5,290 nucleotides of DNA from Actinomycetota bacterium (GTDB taxonomy: Bacteria > Actinomycetota > Humimicrobiia > Humimicrobiales > Humimicrobiaceae). The stretch is taken from assembly GCA_014360385.1 (NCBI GenBank), contig JACIXO010000112.1, forward strand, positions 1-5,290, in the 5' to 3' direction. The notes beneath the pieces were generated by a model, which was given only the letters and a program-made list of their open reading frames with translations, was not told where the DNA came from and ran no database searches. Each line of letters opens with the position of its first letter. The first letter of the stretch is position 1. Positions 1 to 5,118 of this stretch are shown here, one piece after another. Both the position numbers and the translations under genes were made by a program.

Positions 1-868
1 CCTGTTTGATTATAGAAATAGCTGTAATTCCAGGAGTAGCATATTCTCCCTCCTTGAAGGTGGAAGATAAAACTATCCCGTCAAATGGAGCTATAACTTC
101 TGTATTTTCAAGATCAAGTTTTGCAAGTTCCAGGTTAATCTCTGAAATCTTGAGCTGAATTTGTGCTTGCTCGATGTTTTTCCCTGTAGTCTCGATCTGG
201 GATCTGGCTGTCTGAGTTGTGTTAAGGTTATTCCAGTACGTAATTGATTGGTTTGTGATTGACTGCTGATATGCTCCTTCTGCAGAGTTAACCTGGGAGA
301 TGGCCTGAGCAATTTGTGGATCTGTGGAGAATTCATATTCCTTAACTTCCTTAAGGTACCTATTTGCATCTTCGAGTGCAGTCAGCGCAGTTTCAGTAGC
401 CTGTCTCGAAAGCTCCTGATTAAGTTCTGCCAGTTGAATAGCAATGTGATTTGAATCCAGAGCTTGCTGATAACTTATTTTCGCCAACTGGAGTGAGTTT
501 TTTGCAAGCCTCAGATTCTCTTCAGCCTGCTGGACCAAAAGATTAAGTCTTCTATCATCTACCTTAAAGATAACTTCTCCCTCCTTAAAGTATTTTCCAG
601 TGTCTAGTGATTTTTCTACTTTTCCAGAAATAGACACAGAGTAATTTTTTTGCTCAGAAGAATCAATATATCCTGTGGCTGATACTGTTTGAGTGATGTC
701 TCCTCTTTCTACTTTAAATGTTTCAAATTGGTTCACTGTTTTCCTGCATGAAGACATGGGCAGTATGAAAAGAGCTAATAAAGAAACTAGGCTAATAATT
801 GCTATAAGATTCTTTAGGGGAATTAGCTTGGCTCGAATAGAAGCTATTTTTGTTTTTTGATCTCCCAT
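1..868 (-). CDS. HlyD/RND-type efflux periplasmic adaptor (membrane fusion protein), 3' end cut by window edge
   Basis: Reading from an ATG at 868, 289 codons stay open to the window edge, so the C-terminal part is missing. Residues about 21-38 are a hydrophobic segment after Lys/Arg-containing residues, ending in L-P-M-S-S-C (Cys41). This may be a lipoprotein signal, although the lipobox is imperfect; a signal anchor is the alternative. Residues 53-66 (VERGDITQTVSATG) are the usual entry strand of this family. Residues 77-105 form the first half of the lipoyl-like domain (SISGKVEKSL, then FKEGEVIFKVDD). Residues about 107-255 are Gln/Leu/Ala/Glu-rich, fitting the alpha-helical coiled-coil hairpin. 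The second lipoyl half returns at 256-287 (VIAPFDGIVLSS, then FKEGEYATPG). Family knowledge: such adaptors link an inner-membrane ABC or RND pump to the outside in export of drugs, peptides or ions. The start has only a weak ribosome site (GTGGG about 8 nt upstream). It lies 80 bp downstream of the AbrB gene and is probably cotranscribed with it. The substrate cannot be told. Confidence 0.9.
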   Translation of the reverse strand, partial: MGDQKTKIASIRAKLIPLKNLIAIISLVSLLALFILPMSSCRKTVNQFETFKVERGDITQTVSATGYIDSSEQKNYSVSISGKVEKSLDTGKYFKEGEVIFKVDDRRLNLLVQQAEENLRLAKNSLQLAKISYQQALDSNHIAIQLAELNQELSRQATETALTALEDANRYLKEVKEYEFSTDPQIAQAISQVNSAEGAYQQSITNQSITYWNNLNTTQTARSQIETTGKNIEQAQIQLKISEINLELAKLDLENTEVIAPFDGIVLSSTFKEGEYATPGITAISIIKQ

Positions 869-886
869 CTCAAACCCACTTTCTAC

Positions 887-903
887 CAGGTTAGCTAAAC
901 CTG
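887..903. repeat. Short inverted repeat between the AbrB and adaptor genes
   Basis: CAGGTT and AACCTG form a 6-bp inverted repeat around a 5-base centre, which itself contains TTAGCTAA. It sits about 19 nt upstream of the adaptor start codon in the 80-bp gap after the AbrB gene. No T-run follows it on the minus strand, so it does not look like an intrinsic terminator. It could be a small operator or an intercistronic mRNA hairpin that affects adaptor translation; which one is not decidable here. Confidence 0.4.
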
Positions 904-948
904 CTTGTTATATTGTTATTTATATATCCCTTTGGTACTAACTTAATT

Positions 949-1182
949 TTACTTACCCAGCTCGTATCCAGTTTCTTCTTTTTCAAACTTATTTAAACTT
1001 TCCAGAATTTTAGACACAATGTTCTTAACGAGTGTGGTCTTTACGAGTGCTATTCCGCTATCTTTGTCTCCTATTACCAGTAAGTTGTCTCCAGGTTTAA
1101 TTCCAAATAGTTCACGAGCCTGCTTTGGAATAACGATTTGACCTCTTTCACCCACTTTTACTACTCCAAAGATATTTCCCAT
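949..1182 (-). CDS. AbrB/MazE/SpoVT-family DNA-binding protein
   Basis: A complete 77-residue protein. Residues about 6-48 are a typical SpoVT-AbrB swapped-hairpin domain: VKVGERGQIVIPKQARELFGIKPGDNLLV in outline, with the conserved G-Q-I-V-I-P-K core and the G-I-K-P-G-D turn. The remaining 30 or so residues look helical and acidic/basic. Proteins of this fold bind DNA as dimers and act as transcription regulators or as antitoxins. No toxin-like ORF adjoins it, so a regulator is favoured over an antitoxin. The ATG at 1182 is preceded by GGAG with a 10-nt spacer (1193-1196). It is the first gene of a probable operon with the export adaptor downstream, a pairing that suggests it controls that export system and perhaps itself. 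Two short tandem repeats near its promoter (1211-1228 and 1288-1316) are candidate binding sites. Confidence 0.88.
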   Translation of the reverse strand: MGNIFGVVKVGERGQIVIPKQARELFGIKPGDNLLVIGDKDSGIALVKTTLVKNIVSKILESLNKFEKEETGYELGK

Positions 1183-1210
1183 GTTCGTTATTCTCCATTT
1201 AATTCCTACT

Positions 1211-1228
1211 TTTCATATTTTTCATATT
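1211..1228. repeat. 9-bp perfect tandem repeat (TTTCATATT x2) in the AbrB leader
   Basis: TTTCATATT occurs twice without a gap, at 1211-1219 and 1220-1228. It lies just downstream of the expected transcription start of the AbrB gene (near 1237, minus strand). That position would suit an autoregulatory operator, since AbrB-type proteins often bind AT-rich repeated sites. This is an inference from position only; chance in AT-rich DNA is possible. Confidence 0.5.
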
Positions 1229-1243
1229 TGGTTTTGGTAGCTA

Positions 1244-1271
1244 ATTTTAGCTGTGTATTGTAAAATGTCAA
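1244..1271 (-). promoter_or_regulatory. Sigma-70-type promoter of the AbrB-adaptor operon
   Basis: On the minus strand a perfect TTGACA (-35, positions 1271 to 1266) is followed after 16 bp by TAAAAT (-10, 1249 to 1244; one mismatch to TATAAT). Transcription would start near 1237, giving an AbrB leader of about 55 nt. It points away from the enolase promoter. Confidence 0.65.
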
Positions 1272-1287
1272 CTGGGAATTTGCCTTT

Positions 1288-1316
1288 TTGATATCATTTG
1301 TTTGATATTCATTTGT
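1288..1316. repeat. Near-perfect 14/15-bp tandem repeat between divergent promoters
   Basis: TTGATATCATTTGT (1288-1301) is followed directly by TTGATATTCATTTGT (1302-1316); the two differ by one inserted T. The pair sits between the -35 boxes of the divergent AbrB (1266-1271) and enolase (1336-1341) promoters. It is therefore well placed to be an operator that acts on one or both genes. A replication-slippage product is the alternative. Confidence 0.55.
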
Positions 1317-1335
1317 GACCTATCCTACATTTTTA

Positions 1336-1366
1336 TTGACTAGTGATTGTATCTTGGTGATATAAT
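1336..1366 (+). promoter_or_regulatory. Extended -10 promoter of the enolase gene
   Basis: A perfect TATAAT at 1361-1366 is preceded by TGA (1358-1360), making an extended -10 box. A TTGACT -35-like box lies at 1336-1341; the 19-bp spacer is long, which the extended -10 could offset. The start near 1373 would give an enolase leader of roughly 220 nt. Confidence 0.65.
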
Positions 1367-1596
1367 ACAGAAAGTCAAAATTTTTGTAACGAGATTTGAC
1401 TTAAGAGTTTTGTGAATATAAGAGTAACGGGAATAATGCGGCCAGGGTCTCAAAATATGAGTTACCAGGGTTTTGTGAATATATAAAAGAGATAGAAATA
1501 AAGTATAAAATTAAAAGTATAAAAATAAAAATAAAAAGTAAAAGTATATAATTAACAGGGCGATTTTTAGGATTATAGAAGAGAAAGGTAGGTTTT
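1367..1596 (+). other. Long enolase 5' leader with direct repeat and A-rich tract
   Basis: No gene is seen in this leader; the minus-strand reading frame that crosses it runs antisense into enolase and is a shadow. GTTTTGTGAATATA occurs perfectly at 1407-1420 and again at 1470-1483, a period of 63 bp. Between the copies, GGTCTCA and TGAG..ACC (1446-1466) can fold into a small bulged hairpin. From 1484 to 1552 the sequence is strongly A-rich, with AAGTATA recurring at 1501, 1515 and 1542. The enolase ribosome site AAAGG is at 1584-1588, 8 nt before the ATG. The leader does not match any riboswitch class I can recognise. Confidence 0.5.
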
Positions 1597-2892
1597 ATGA
1601 ACGGTTTGACAAGTATAGTGGATGTTTTTGCAAGAGAGGTATTGGATTCGCGAGGAAACCCCACAATAGAAGTAGAGACCACACTTGAATGTGGAGCAGT
1701 AGGAAGAGCTTCTGTTCCTTCAGGGGCGTCTACCGGTGCTTTTGAAGCTGTGGAGTTAAGGGATGGAGATAAAGCCAGATACATGGGCAAAGGGGTAAAA
1801 AAAGCAGTGGAAAATGTAAACTCCGTCATAGCTCCTGAACTTGAGGATATGGATGCTCTTTACCAGAGGGAAATAGACAATGTTATGATTGAGCTTGATG
1901 GTACTGAAAACAAATCCAGGCTGGGGGCAAATGCAATACTTGGCGTTTCTCTATCTGTGGCTAAAGCCTGCGCGGTTGCGCTTGGGATTCCGCTTTATAG
2001 TTACATCGGAGGAGTAAATGCTCATGTTCTTCCTATTCCTATGATGAACATACTTAATGGAGGAAAGCATGCTGACAACAATGTGGATTTGCAAGAATTT
2101 ATGATAATGCCTGTGGGGGCAGACTCATTTAGTGAAGCTTTGAGAATGAGCGTGGAGGTCTTTCATACATTGAAAGAGGTTTTGAAAAATGATGGGATGA
2201 GCACAACGGTAGGGGACGAGGGTGGATTTGCTCCCAATCTGAAGGCCAATGAAGATGCTATAAGGTATATACTGATGGCAATAGAAAAGGCAGGATATAA
2301 ACCGGGGGAAGATATTTATATAGCTCTTGATCCTGCGGCCTCTGAGTTTTTTGAGGATGGAAAATATAAACTGTCAGGAGAGGGTAAAGTTCTTTCGCCA
2401 TCCGAGATGGTTGATTACTACTGTTCGCTTGTGGAGAGATACCCGATAATTTCGATAGAAGATGGAATGGCAGAAGAAGACTGGGAAGGCTGGAAAAAGC
2501 TAACTGAAAGGCTTGGCAAAAGGATTCAACTTGTTGGCGATGATTTGTTTGTAACCAATACCAGAAGACTTGAAAAGGGAATTGACCTTGGTGTTGCGAA
2601 TTCAATCCTGATTAAGGTTAACCAGATCGGCACACTATCTGAAACCCTGGATGCTATAGAAATGGCAAAGAGAGCTGGATATACTGCTGTCGTCTCTCAC
2701 AGGTCAGGTGAAACTGAAGACACAACCATATGTGACATTGTAGTAGGTGTAAACGCAGGTCAAATAAAGACAGGTGCTCCATCAAGAACTGACAGGGTTT
2801 GTAAGTACAACCAGCTTATAAGAATTGAAGAGGAGCTTGGAGGTGTGGCTCAGTATCTGGGAAAGAAAGCCTTTTATAATTTGAGGTTTTGA
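1597..2892 (+). CDS. eno: Enolase (phosphopyruvate hydratase), EC 4.2.1.11
   Basis: A complete 431-residue protein, the normal length for bacterial enolase. It interconverts 2-phosphoglycerate and phosphoenolpyruvate in glycolysis and gluconeogenesis in the cytoplasm; family members are Mg-dependent and usually dimers or octamers. The N-terminal domain carries EVLDSRGNPTIEVE (14-27) and the SVPSGASTG loop (39-47; Ser42 is the expected metal-loop Ser). The barrel carries LQEFMIMP with Glu167, GDEGGFAPN with Glu208, ALDPAASEF with Asp245, SIEDG with Glu288, VGDDLFVTN with Asp315, LIKVNQIGT with the catalytic Lys340, VSHRSGET with His368 and Arg369, and GQIKTGAPSR with Lys391. Every expected catalytic and metal residue is present, so the enzyme should be active. 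The ATG at 1597 has AAAGG 8 nt upstream. It stands alone as a monocistronic gene; no other glycolytic gene is in view. Confidence 0.98.
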   Translation: MNGLTSIVDVFAREVLDSRGNPTIEVETTLECGAVGRASVPSGASTGAFEAVELRDGDKARYMGKGVKKAVENVNSVIAPELEDMDALYQREIDNVMIELDGTENKSRLGANAILGVSLSVAKACAVALGIPLYSYIGGVNAHVLPIPMMNILNGGKHADNNVDLQEFMIMPVGADSFSEALRMSVEVFHTLKEVLKNDGMSTTVGDEGGFAPNLKANEDAIRYILMAIEKAGYKPGEDIYIALDPAASEFFEDGKYKLSGEGKVLSPSEMVDYYCSLVERYPIISIEDGMAEEDWEGWKKLTERLGKRIQLVGDDLFVTNTRRLEKGIDLGVANSILIKVNQIGTLSETLDAIEMAKRAGYTAVVSHRSGETEDTTICDIVVGVNAGQIKTGAPSRTDRVCKYNQLIRIEEELGGVAQYLGKKAFYNLRF

Positions 2893-2920
2893 GCTATTAA
2901 GTTTCAAGGGTTTCATCTGG

Positions 2921-3679
2921 CTACTTTGTCTCCTTGGTTTTCTTGCATTTTAGAGGAGAGAGAAAATAATAGGGATAGTATACGATCTCCATGGGAAGAC
3001 CTCTTGAATCGAATTCCAGCATCTGAGGGATGAAGTTTAATCTATTAAAGCCCATCTTTGCAGTTAATGCTAAGATTAGGGCATCGAGAACATCGTCGAC
3101 TTTGATCCCGGATTTTTTGTAAGTAGATAAGGCATAGCTCAGCAAATCTTCTGTCTGGGGATAAATAGATTTTAAAAGTTCTTTTCGCTCTAAAATGCCT
3201 TCAAGCTTTCTTTTTGAATAGTTCATGGGATGTCCTGAAAAAGCCCAGAAGCATATCTCGGGGTGGCTTTCTCTTATTTTGGTGCTTGCCTTTCTTTCGC
3301 TTTGCAAGAAGAAATCAATCTCTCTGATTTTAGGAAGTATATTCCAGGTTTGAATAGAAAGTTTTCTCCCGGTTAATCTACTATGTATATTGTTCGCATC
3401 CTCGTAGGTTTTAGCATATAGAGAATCTCTACAGGGTACTTGGAATATGCTGGAGCCTCGCTTAGGGCCTAGTATTTTTCTTGCTTCGATGTCGCATTTT
3501 CGCTCCTGGCTTCCTTTTTCACTTAGACCAATCGGGATATCTATAAGGATAAGTTCTGCATCATAGTTATTTTCCCAAAAACTTTGAATGTTTTCATAAA
3601 ATACTATCTTCCACCGGTTATTTCTATCAAGTAATATTGAAAGCCAGCCCTTTTTGCACCCGTCTATGCCTGCAAACAT
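2921..3679 (-). CDS. DUF429 family protein, predicted RNase H-like fold nuclease
   Basis: A complete 252-residue protein. It opens with GIDGCKKGW (4-12), the first strand of an RNase H-like fold with Asp6. A second acidic strand, LILIDIPIGL (43-52, Asp47), follows. Family-typical blocks come next: CDIEARKILGPKRGSSIF (62-79), Q110 to LPKIREID (115-122), ESHPEICFWAFSG (137-149), and near the C-terminus VDDVLDALILALTA (194-207) with Asp195, Asp196 and Asp199. These acidic residues fit metal binding, and the family is predicted to be a nuclease, but I know of no established substrate. The start at 3679 is fixed by the conserved N-terminus. AAGGAAGG lies 13 nt upstream (3693-3700), a rather long spacing. 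The gene converges on enolase with 28 bp between stop codons and has no partner gene here; I see no convincing promoter. Confidence 0.88.
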   Translation of the reverse strand: MFAGIDGCKKGWLSILLDRNNRWKIVFYENIQSFWENNYDAELILIDIPIGLSEKGSQERKCDIEARKILGPKRGSSIFQVPCRDSLYAKTYEDANNIHSRLTGRKLSIQTWNILPKIREIDFFLQSERKASTKIRESHPEICFWAFSGHPMNYSKRKLEGILERKELLKSIYPQTEDLLSYALSTYKKSGIKVDDVLDALILALTAKMGFNRLNFIPQMLEFDSRGLPMEIVYYPYYFLSPLKCKKTKETK

Positions 3680-3713
3680 TTATAAAACCAGGCCTTCCTT
3701 CTTTATTGTTATT

Positions 3714-3820
3714 CTACCCCATAATAGCTATACCATCTGCTATTGGTTTTTGTTTTGATCTTTTGGCTTTGATGTTGCTCTACCCTATATTAGCTATGTT
3801 ATCCTTAGCTATGTTATCCT
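3714..3820. repeat. Repeat cluster upstream of the DUF429 gene, including a perfect 15-bp tandem duplication
   Basis: TAGCTATGTTATCCT is present twice in tandem at 3791-3805 and 3806-3820 with no mismatch. A diverged copy of the left flank is found 66 bp away: 3714-3731 and 3780-3797 agree at 16 of 18 bases, sharing CTACCC and TAGCTAT. The cluster lies 35-140 bp upstream of the DUF429 start codon. It could be operator sites or a slippage array; the sequence does not decide. Confidence 0.6.
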
Positions 3821-3860
3821 ATACTATCCATTAGTCTATGATAATATATTGCATTAATGC

Positions 3861-3867
3861 ATTAATA
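3861..3867. repeat. Left 7-bp target-site duplication (ATTAATA)
   Basis: ATTAATA directly abuts the left terminal inverted repeat of the 3868-4081 element and is identical to 4082-4088 on the other side. The target is AT-rich, so part of the match could be chance. Confidence 0.55.
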
Positions 3868-4081
3868 TGTACTATCTAAGAGATCTGTTTACAGTTAGAA
3901 AGAGGGCTTTTTTAAATGAAATTTAGTAAAGCTTATCAAACGCCTAAAATTGTTACAAACATAGATAAAACATGCTTAATTTTATTTTGTATGTAACAGT
4001 ATATAACAATAGAGCATTAAGGTCTTCCTATTTGATAGATAATTTTAACATAAAGTGTAAACACCAAGCTTAGATAGTACA
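3868..4081. mobile_element. MITE-like non-autonomous element, 214 bp, with terminal inverted repeats
   Basis: The left end starts TGTACTATCTAAG (3868-3880) and the right end finishes with its exact reverse complement (4069-4081). After six mostly unmatched bases the symmetry resumes with GTTTACA (3887-3893) against TGTAAAC (4056-4062). This gives 26-bp terminal inverted repeats with about 21 matches. Inside, 3951-3960 pairs with 3989-3998 at 9 of 10 positions, and this inner pair is centred on the same midpoint (3974/3975) as the termini. The ends are 5'-TG..CA-3', and 7-bp direct repeats (ATTAATA) flank the element. There is no coding capacity, so any movement would need a transposase in trans. 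TG..CA ends occur in IS3, IS21 and IS481 relatives, among others; I cannot assign a parent family. Confidence 0.65.
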
Positions 4082-4088
4082 ATTAATA
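4082..4088. repeat. Right 7-bp target-site duplication (ATTAATA)
   Basis: ATTAATA immediately follows the right terminal inverted repeat and matches 3861-3867. Removing the element plus one copy would restore a continuous AT-rich sequence containing the palindrome ATTAATGCATTAAT. Confidence 0.55.
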
Positions 4089-4162
4089 TATAACATATTG
4101 TATCTTATTTTGCTTGTTCGTCTACTTTTTAATTCTCGAAAGTCTTTATTTCTATCTTTGTA

Positions 4163-4184
4163 TTTTCCTACATTTTTCCTACAT
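4163..4184. repeat. 11-bp perfect tandem repeat (TTTTCCTACAT x2)
   Basis: TTTTCCTACAT occurs at 4163-4173 and 4174-4184 with no gap or mismatch, in the gene-free region. The related string ATCCTACATTTTT occurs near 1322 just upstream of the enolase promoter. No function can be assigned. Confidence 0.5.
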
Positions 4185-4408
4185 TTTAACTTTATTTTGT
4201 CTTTTACATTTGTAAGGGCACCGGTATTTCCTAAAGTCTAGCAGATTCTAAGAGCCTTAAGAGTCTATATTGGTGTGGTATGTAATTGTGTGTATTTGTG
4301 ATTTGAGTATTTGTAATCTGGCTTTGTTTTAGGTTTCTTACACTTGACCTTACTGGAAAAGTGGATAAAAAAGGTTAATTTAAATATAATAGATAAACCT
4401 TAAAATAG

Positions 4409-4447
4409 TGATATATGTTACAATCTCAAAATGATGACATATGTTAT
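4409..4447 (+). promoter_or_regulatory. Paired 13-bp direct repeats, candidate operator
   Basis: TGATATATGTTAC (4409-4421) and TGACATATGTTAT (4435-4447) agree at 11 of 13 positions and are spaced 26 bp apart. The second copy overlaps the extended -10 box of the promoter for the gene at 4495 and contains the palindrome ACATATGT. A regulator binding here would be expected to block transcription, but this is inferred from layout only. Confidence 0.4.
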
Positions 4448-4450
4448 ACT
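4442..4450 (+). promoter_or_regulatory. Extended -10 promoter for the 159-residue protein gene
   Basis: TGT-TATACT (4442-4450) fits an extended -10 box with one mismatch to TATAAT. No good -35 box lies at the usual distance. A perfect TATAAT at 4385-4390 is a second candidate, also without a -35. Start near 4457 would leave a leader of about 38 nt. Confidence 0.4.
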
Positions 4451-4494
4451 TTCTATGAAATAAGTAAAGAAGTTATTGGAACACTAATAAGTCA

Positions 4495-4974
4495 ATGCCC
4501 GAGATCAATAAGAAAAAAATTTTAGAAGTGTCAGGAATTCTTAGCTTTGTTCCTCAGGATTTTAGAGATATTGGGAGAGCTCCTGTAGGGAAAGGCGAAG
4601 TCTGTTTAAGGAACGAGAAATGTATGGAGGTGAGTCTAAAAGACCTGTGGAAGGAACACCTTGGATGCTTTATAAAACTTTCTGTAGAACTCCTGGACCA
4701 CCCTGAGGGTGAAGAGTTAGACTTTATGGACTTAGACATGAGAGAAGATTTTAATGACATTTACGAGTGGCTCGATAAGAGAGTTGTAACTTATAGAGAA
4801 ATTGGTTTACTTTTCCTTAAACCAAAGGATTATGGCGAGGCTTTGTTTGAAGCTATTGAGAGAAGGAGAGTAATTGGGGTAATAGGAAATACGGGCAGAA
4901 CTATAAGTATTAGAAAACTTCTGGAGAAATTTCTGGGTAGAAGGGTTCTCCTCTCCCTGAAAGTGATGCATTAA
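4495..4974 (+). CDS. Uncharacterised 159-residue protein with internal duplication
   Basis: I do not recognise this protein. It is soluble-looking, with no signal peptide or membrane segment, and rich in Glu, Lys and Leu. Two segments resemble each other: residues 46-66 (VSLKDLWKEHLG, then CFIKLSVEL) and 137-157 (ISIRKLLEKFLG, then RRVLLSLKV). They share S, L, LG and LS at matching positions, with similar residues at most of the others. This suggests two copies of a small helix-then-strand unit joined by an acidic linker (65-95, with runs such as DFMDLDMREDF). The start is uncertain: the ATG at 4495 has only a weak GGA 14 nt upstream, but an in-frame stop at 4465 limits extension and no better start is near. 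It stands alone between a promoter at 4442-4450 and the riboswitch promoter at 5020; no clear terminator follows. Its length and opposite-strand emptiness favour a real gene. Confidence 0.72.
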   Translation: MPEINKKKILEVSGILSFVPQDFRDIGRAPVGKGEVCLRNEKCMEVSLKDLWKEHLGCFIKLSVELLDHPEGEELDFMDLDMREDFNDIYEWLDKRVVTYREIGLLFLKPKDYGEALFEAIERRRVIGVIGNTGRTISIRKLLEKFLGRRVLLSLKVMH

Positions 4975-5019
4975 TCTACCTTTAGGAAGCATTTATATTT
5001 TATTTATTTAATTTGTTTA

Positions 5020-5047
5020 TTGATTTTGTGTATCGTTCTGTGATAAT
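5020..5047 (+). promoter_or_regulatory. Extended -10 promoter for the B12-riboswitch transcript
   Basis: TTGATT (-35, 5020-5025) is followed after 16 bp by GATAAT (-10, 5042-5047), preceded by TGT (5039-5041), which makes an extended -10 box. Start near 5054 would place about 65 nt of leader before the aptamer. Confidence 0.65.
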
Positions 5048-5071
5048 ATAAAGCTGGTTTTGAGTTTTAGC

Positions 5072-5113
5072 CTTAAAAACTTTTTCTTAAAAACTTAACC
5101 TTGAAAACTTAAT
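5072..5113 (+). repeat. Three tandem 14-bp repeats in the riboswitch leader
   Basis: CTTAAAAACTTTTT (5072-5085), CTTAAAAACTTAAC (5086-5099) and CTTGAAAACTTAAT (5100-5113) follow one another at an exact 14-bp period. The first 11 bases of units 1 and 2 are identical, and unit 3 differs there by one base. The array lies between the promoter and the aptamer. It may be an unstructured spacer made by slippage; no known protein site is evident. Confidence 0.6.
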
Positions 5114-5118
5114 ATTTT

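Larger units (their letters stand above)
3680..4494. other. 815-bp gene-free region with repeats and a MITE-like element
   Basis: No credible gene is seen on either strand. A 65-codon plus-strand frame at 3637-3834 overlaps the DUF429 start and gets its hydrophobic look from short repeats. The stretch contains the 3714-3820 repeats, a palindrome at 3853-3866 (ATTAATGCATTAAT), the 214-bp inverted-repeat element (3868-4081), an 11-bp tandem repeat at 4163-4184, and the promoter of the gene at 4495. Bases 4185-4380 are AT- and GT-rich with nothing else recognisable. Confidence 0.6.

Noticed and set aside
91..369. 92-codon minus-strand frame
   Set aside because: It is another frame of the same strand as the adaptor gene, whose reading through 1-868 is open and matches the adaptor family.
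949..1182. AbrB-like protein as antitoxin of a toxin-antitoxin pair
   Set aside because: The next gene on the strand is an export adaptor, not a PemK-, VapC- or Doc-like toxin, and no small toxin frame is seen next to it.
1401..1829. 142-codon minus-strand frame across the enolase leader and start
   Set aside because: More than half is antisense to enolase codons; the rest reads the leader repeat and A-rich tract as low-complexity protein.
2258..2605. 115-codon minus-strand frame
   Set aside because: Lies wholly antisense to enolase; composition (Ser, Pro, Gln, Leu) is typical of a shadow frame.
3637..3834. 65-codon hydrophobic plus-strand frame
   Set aside because: It overlaps the conserved start of the DUF429 gene on the other strand, has no ribosome site, and its Leu/Ile-rich tail comes from the AT-rich tandem repeat.
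4365..4401. Possible minus-strand terminator: AAGGTT/AACCTT stem followed by T-run
   Set aside because: The stem is only 6 bp with a loop of about 19 bases, and no minus-strand gene lies upstream to be terminated.
4966..4975. ATGCATTAAT at the end of the 159-residue gene, matching the palindrome at 3853-3866
   Set aside because: It is the last codons plus stop of the gene in AT-rich DNA; a ten-base match with no other shared flank is best treated as chance.
4554..4992. Two minus-strand frames (4554-4760 and 4807-4992) opposite the 159-residue gene
   Set aside because: Both are antisense to the longer plus-strand frame, which has a promoter and internal protein symmetry; they show no family features.
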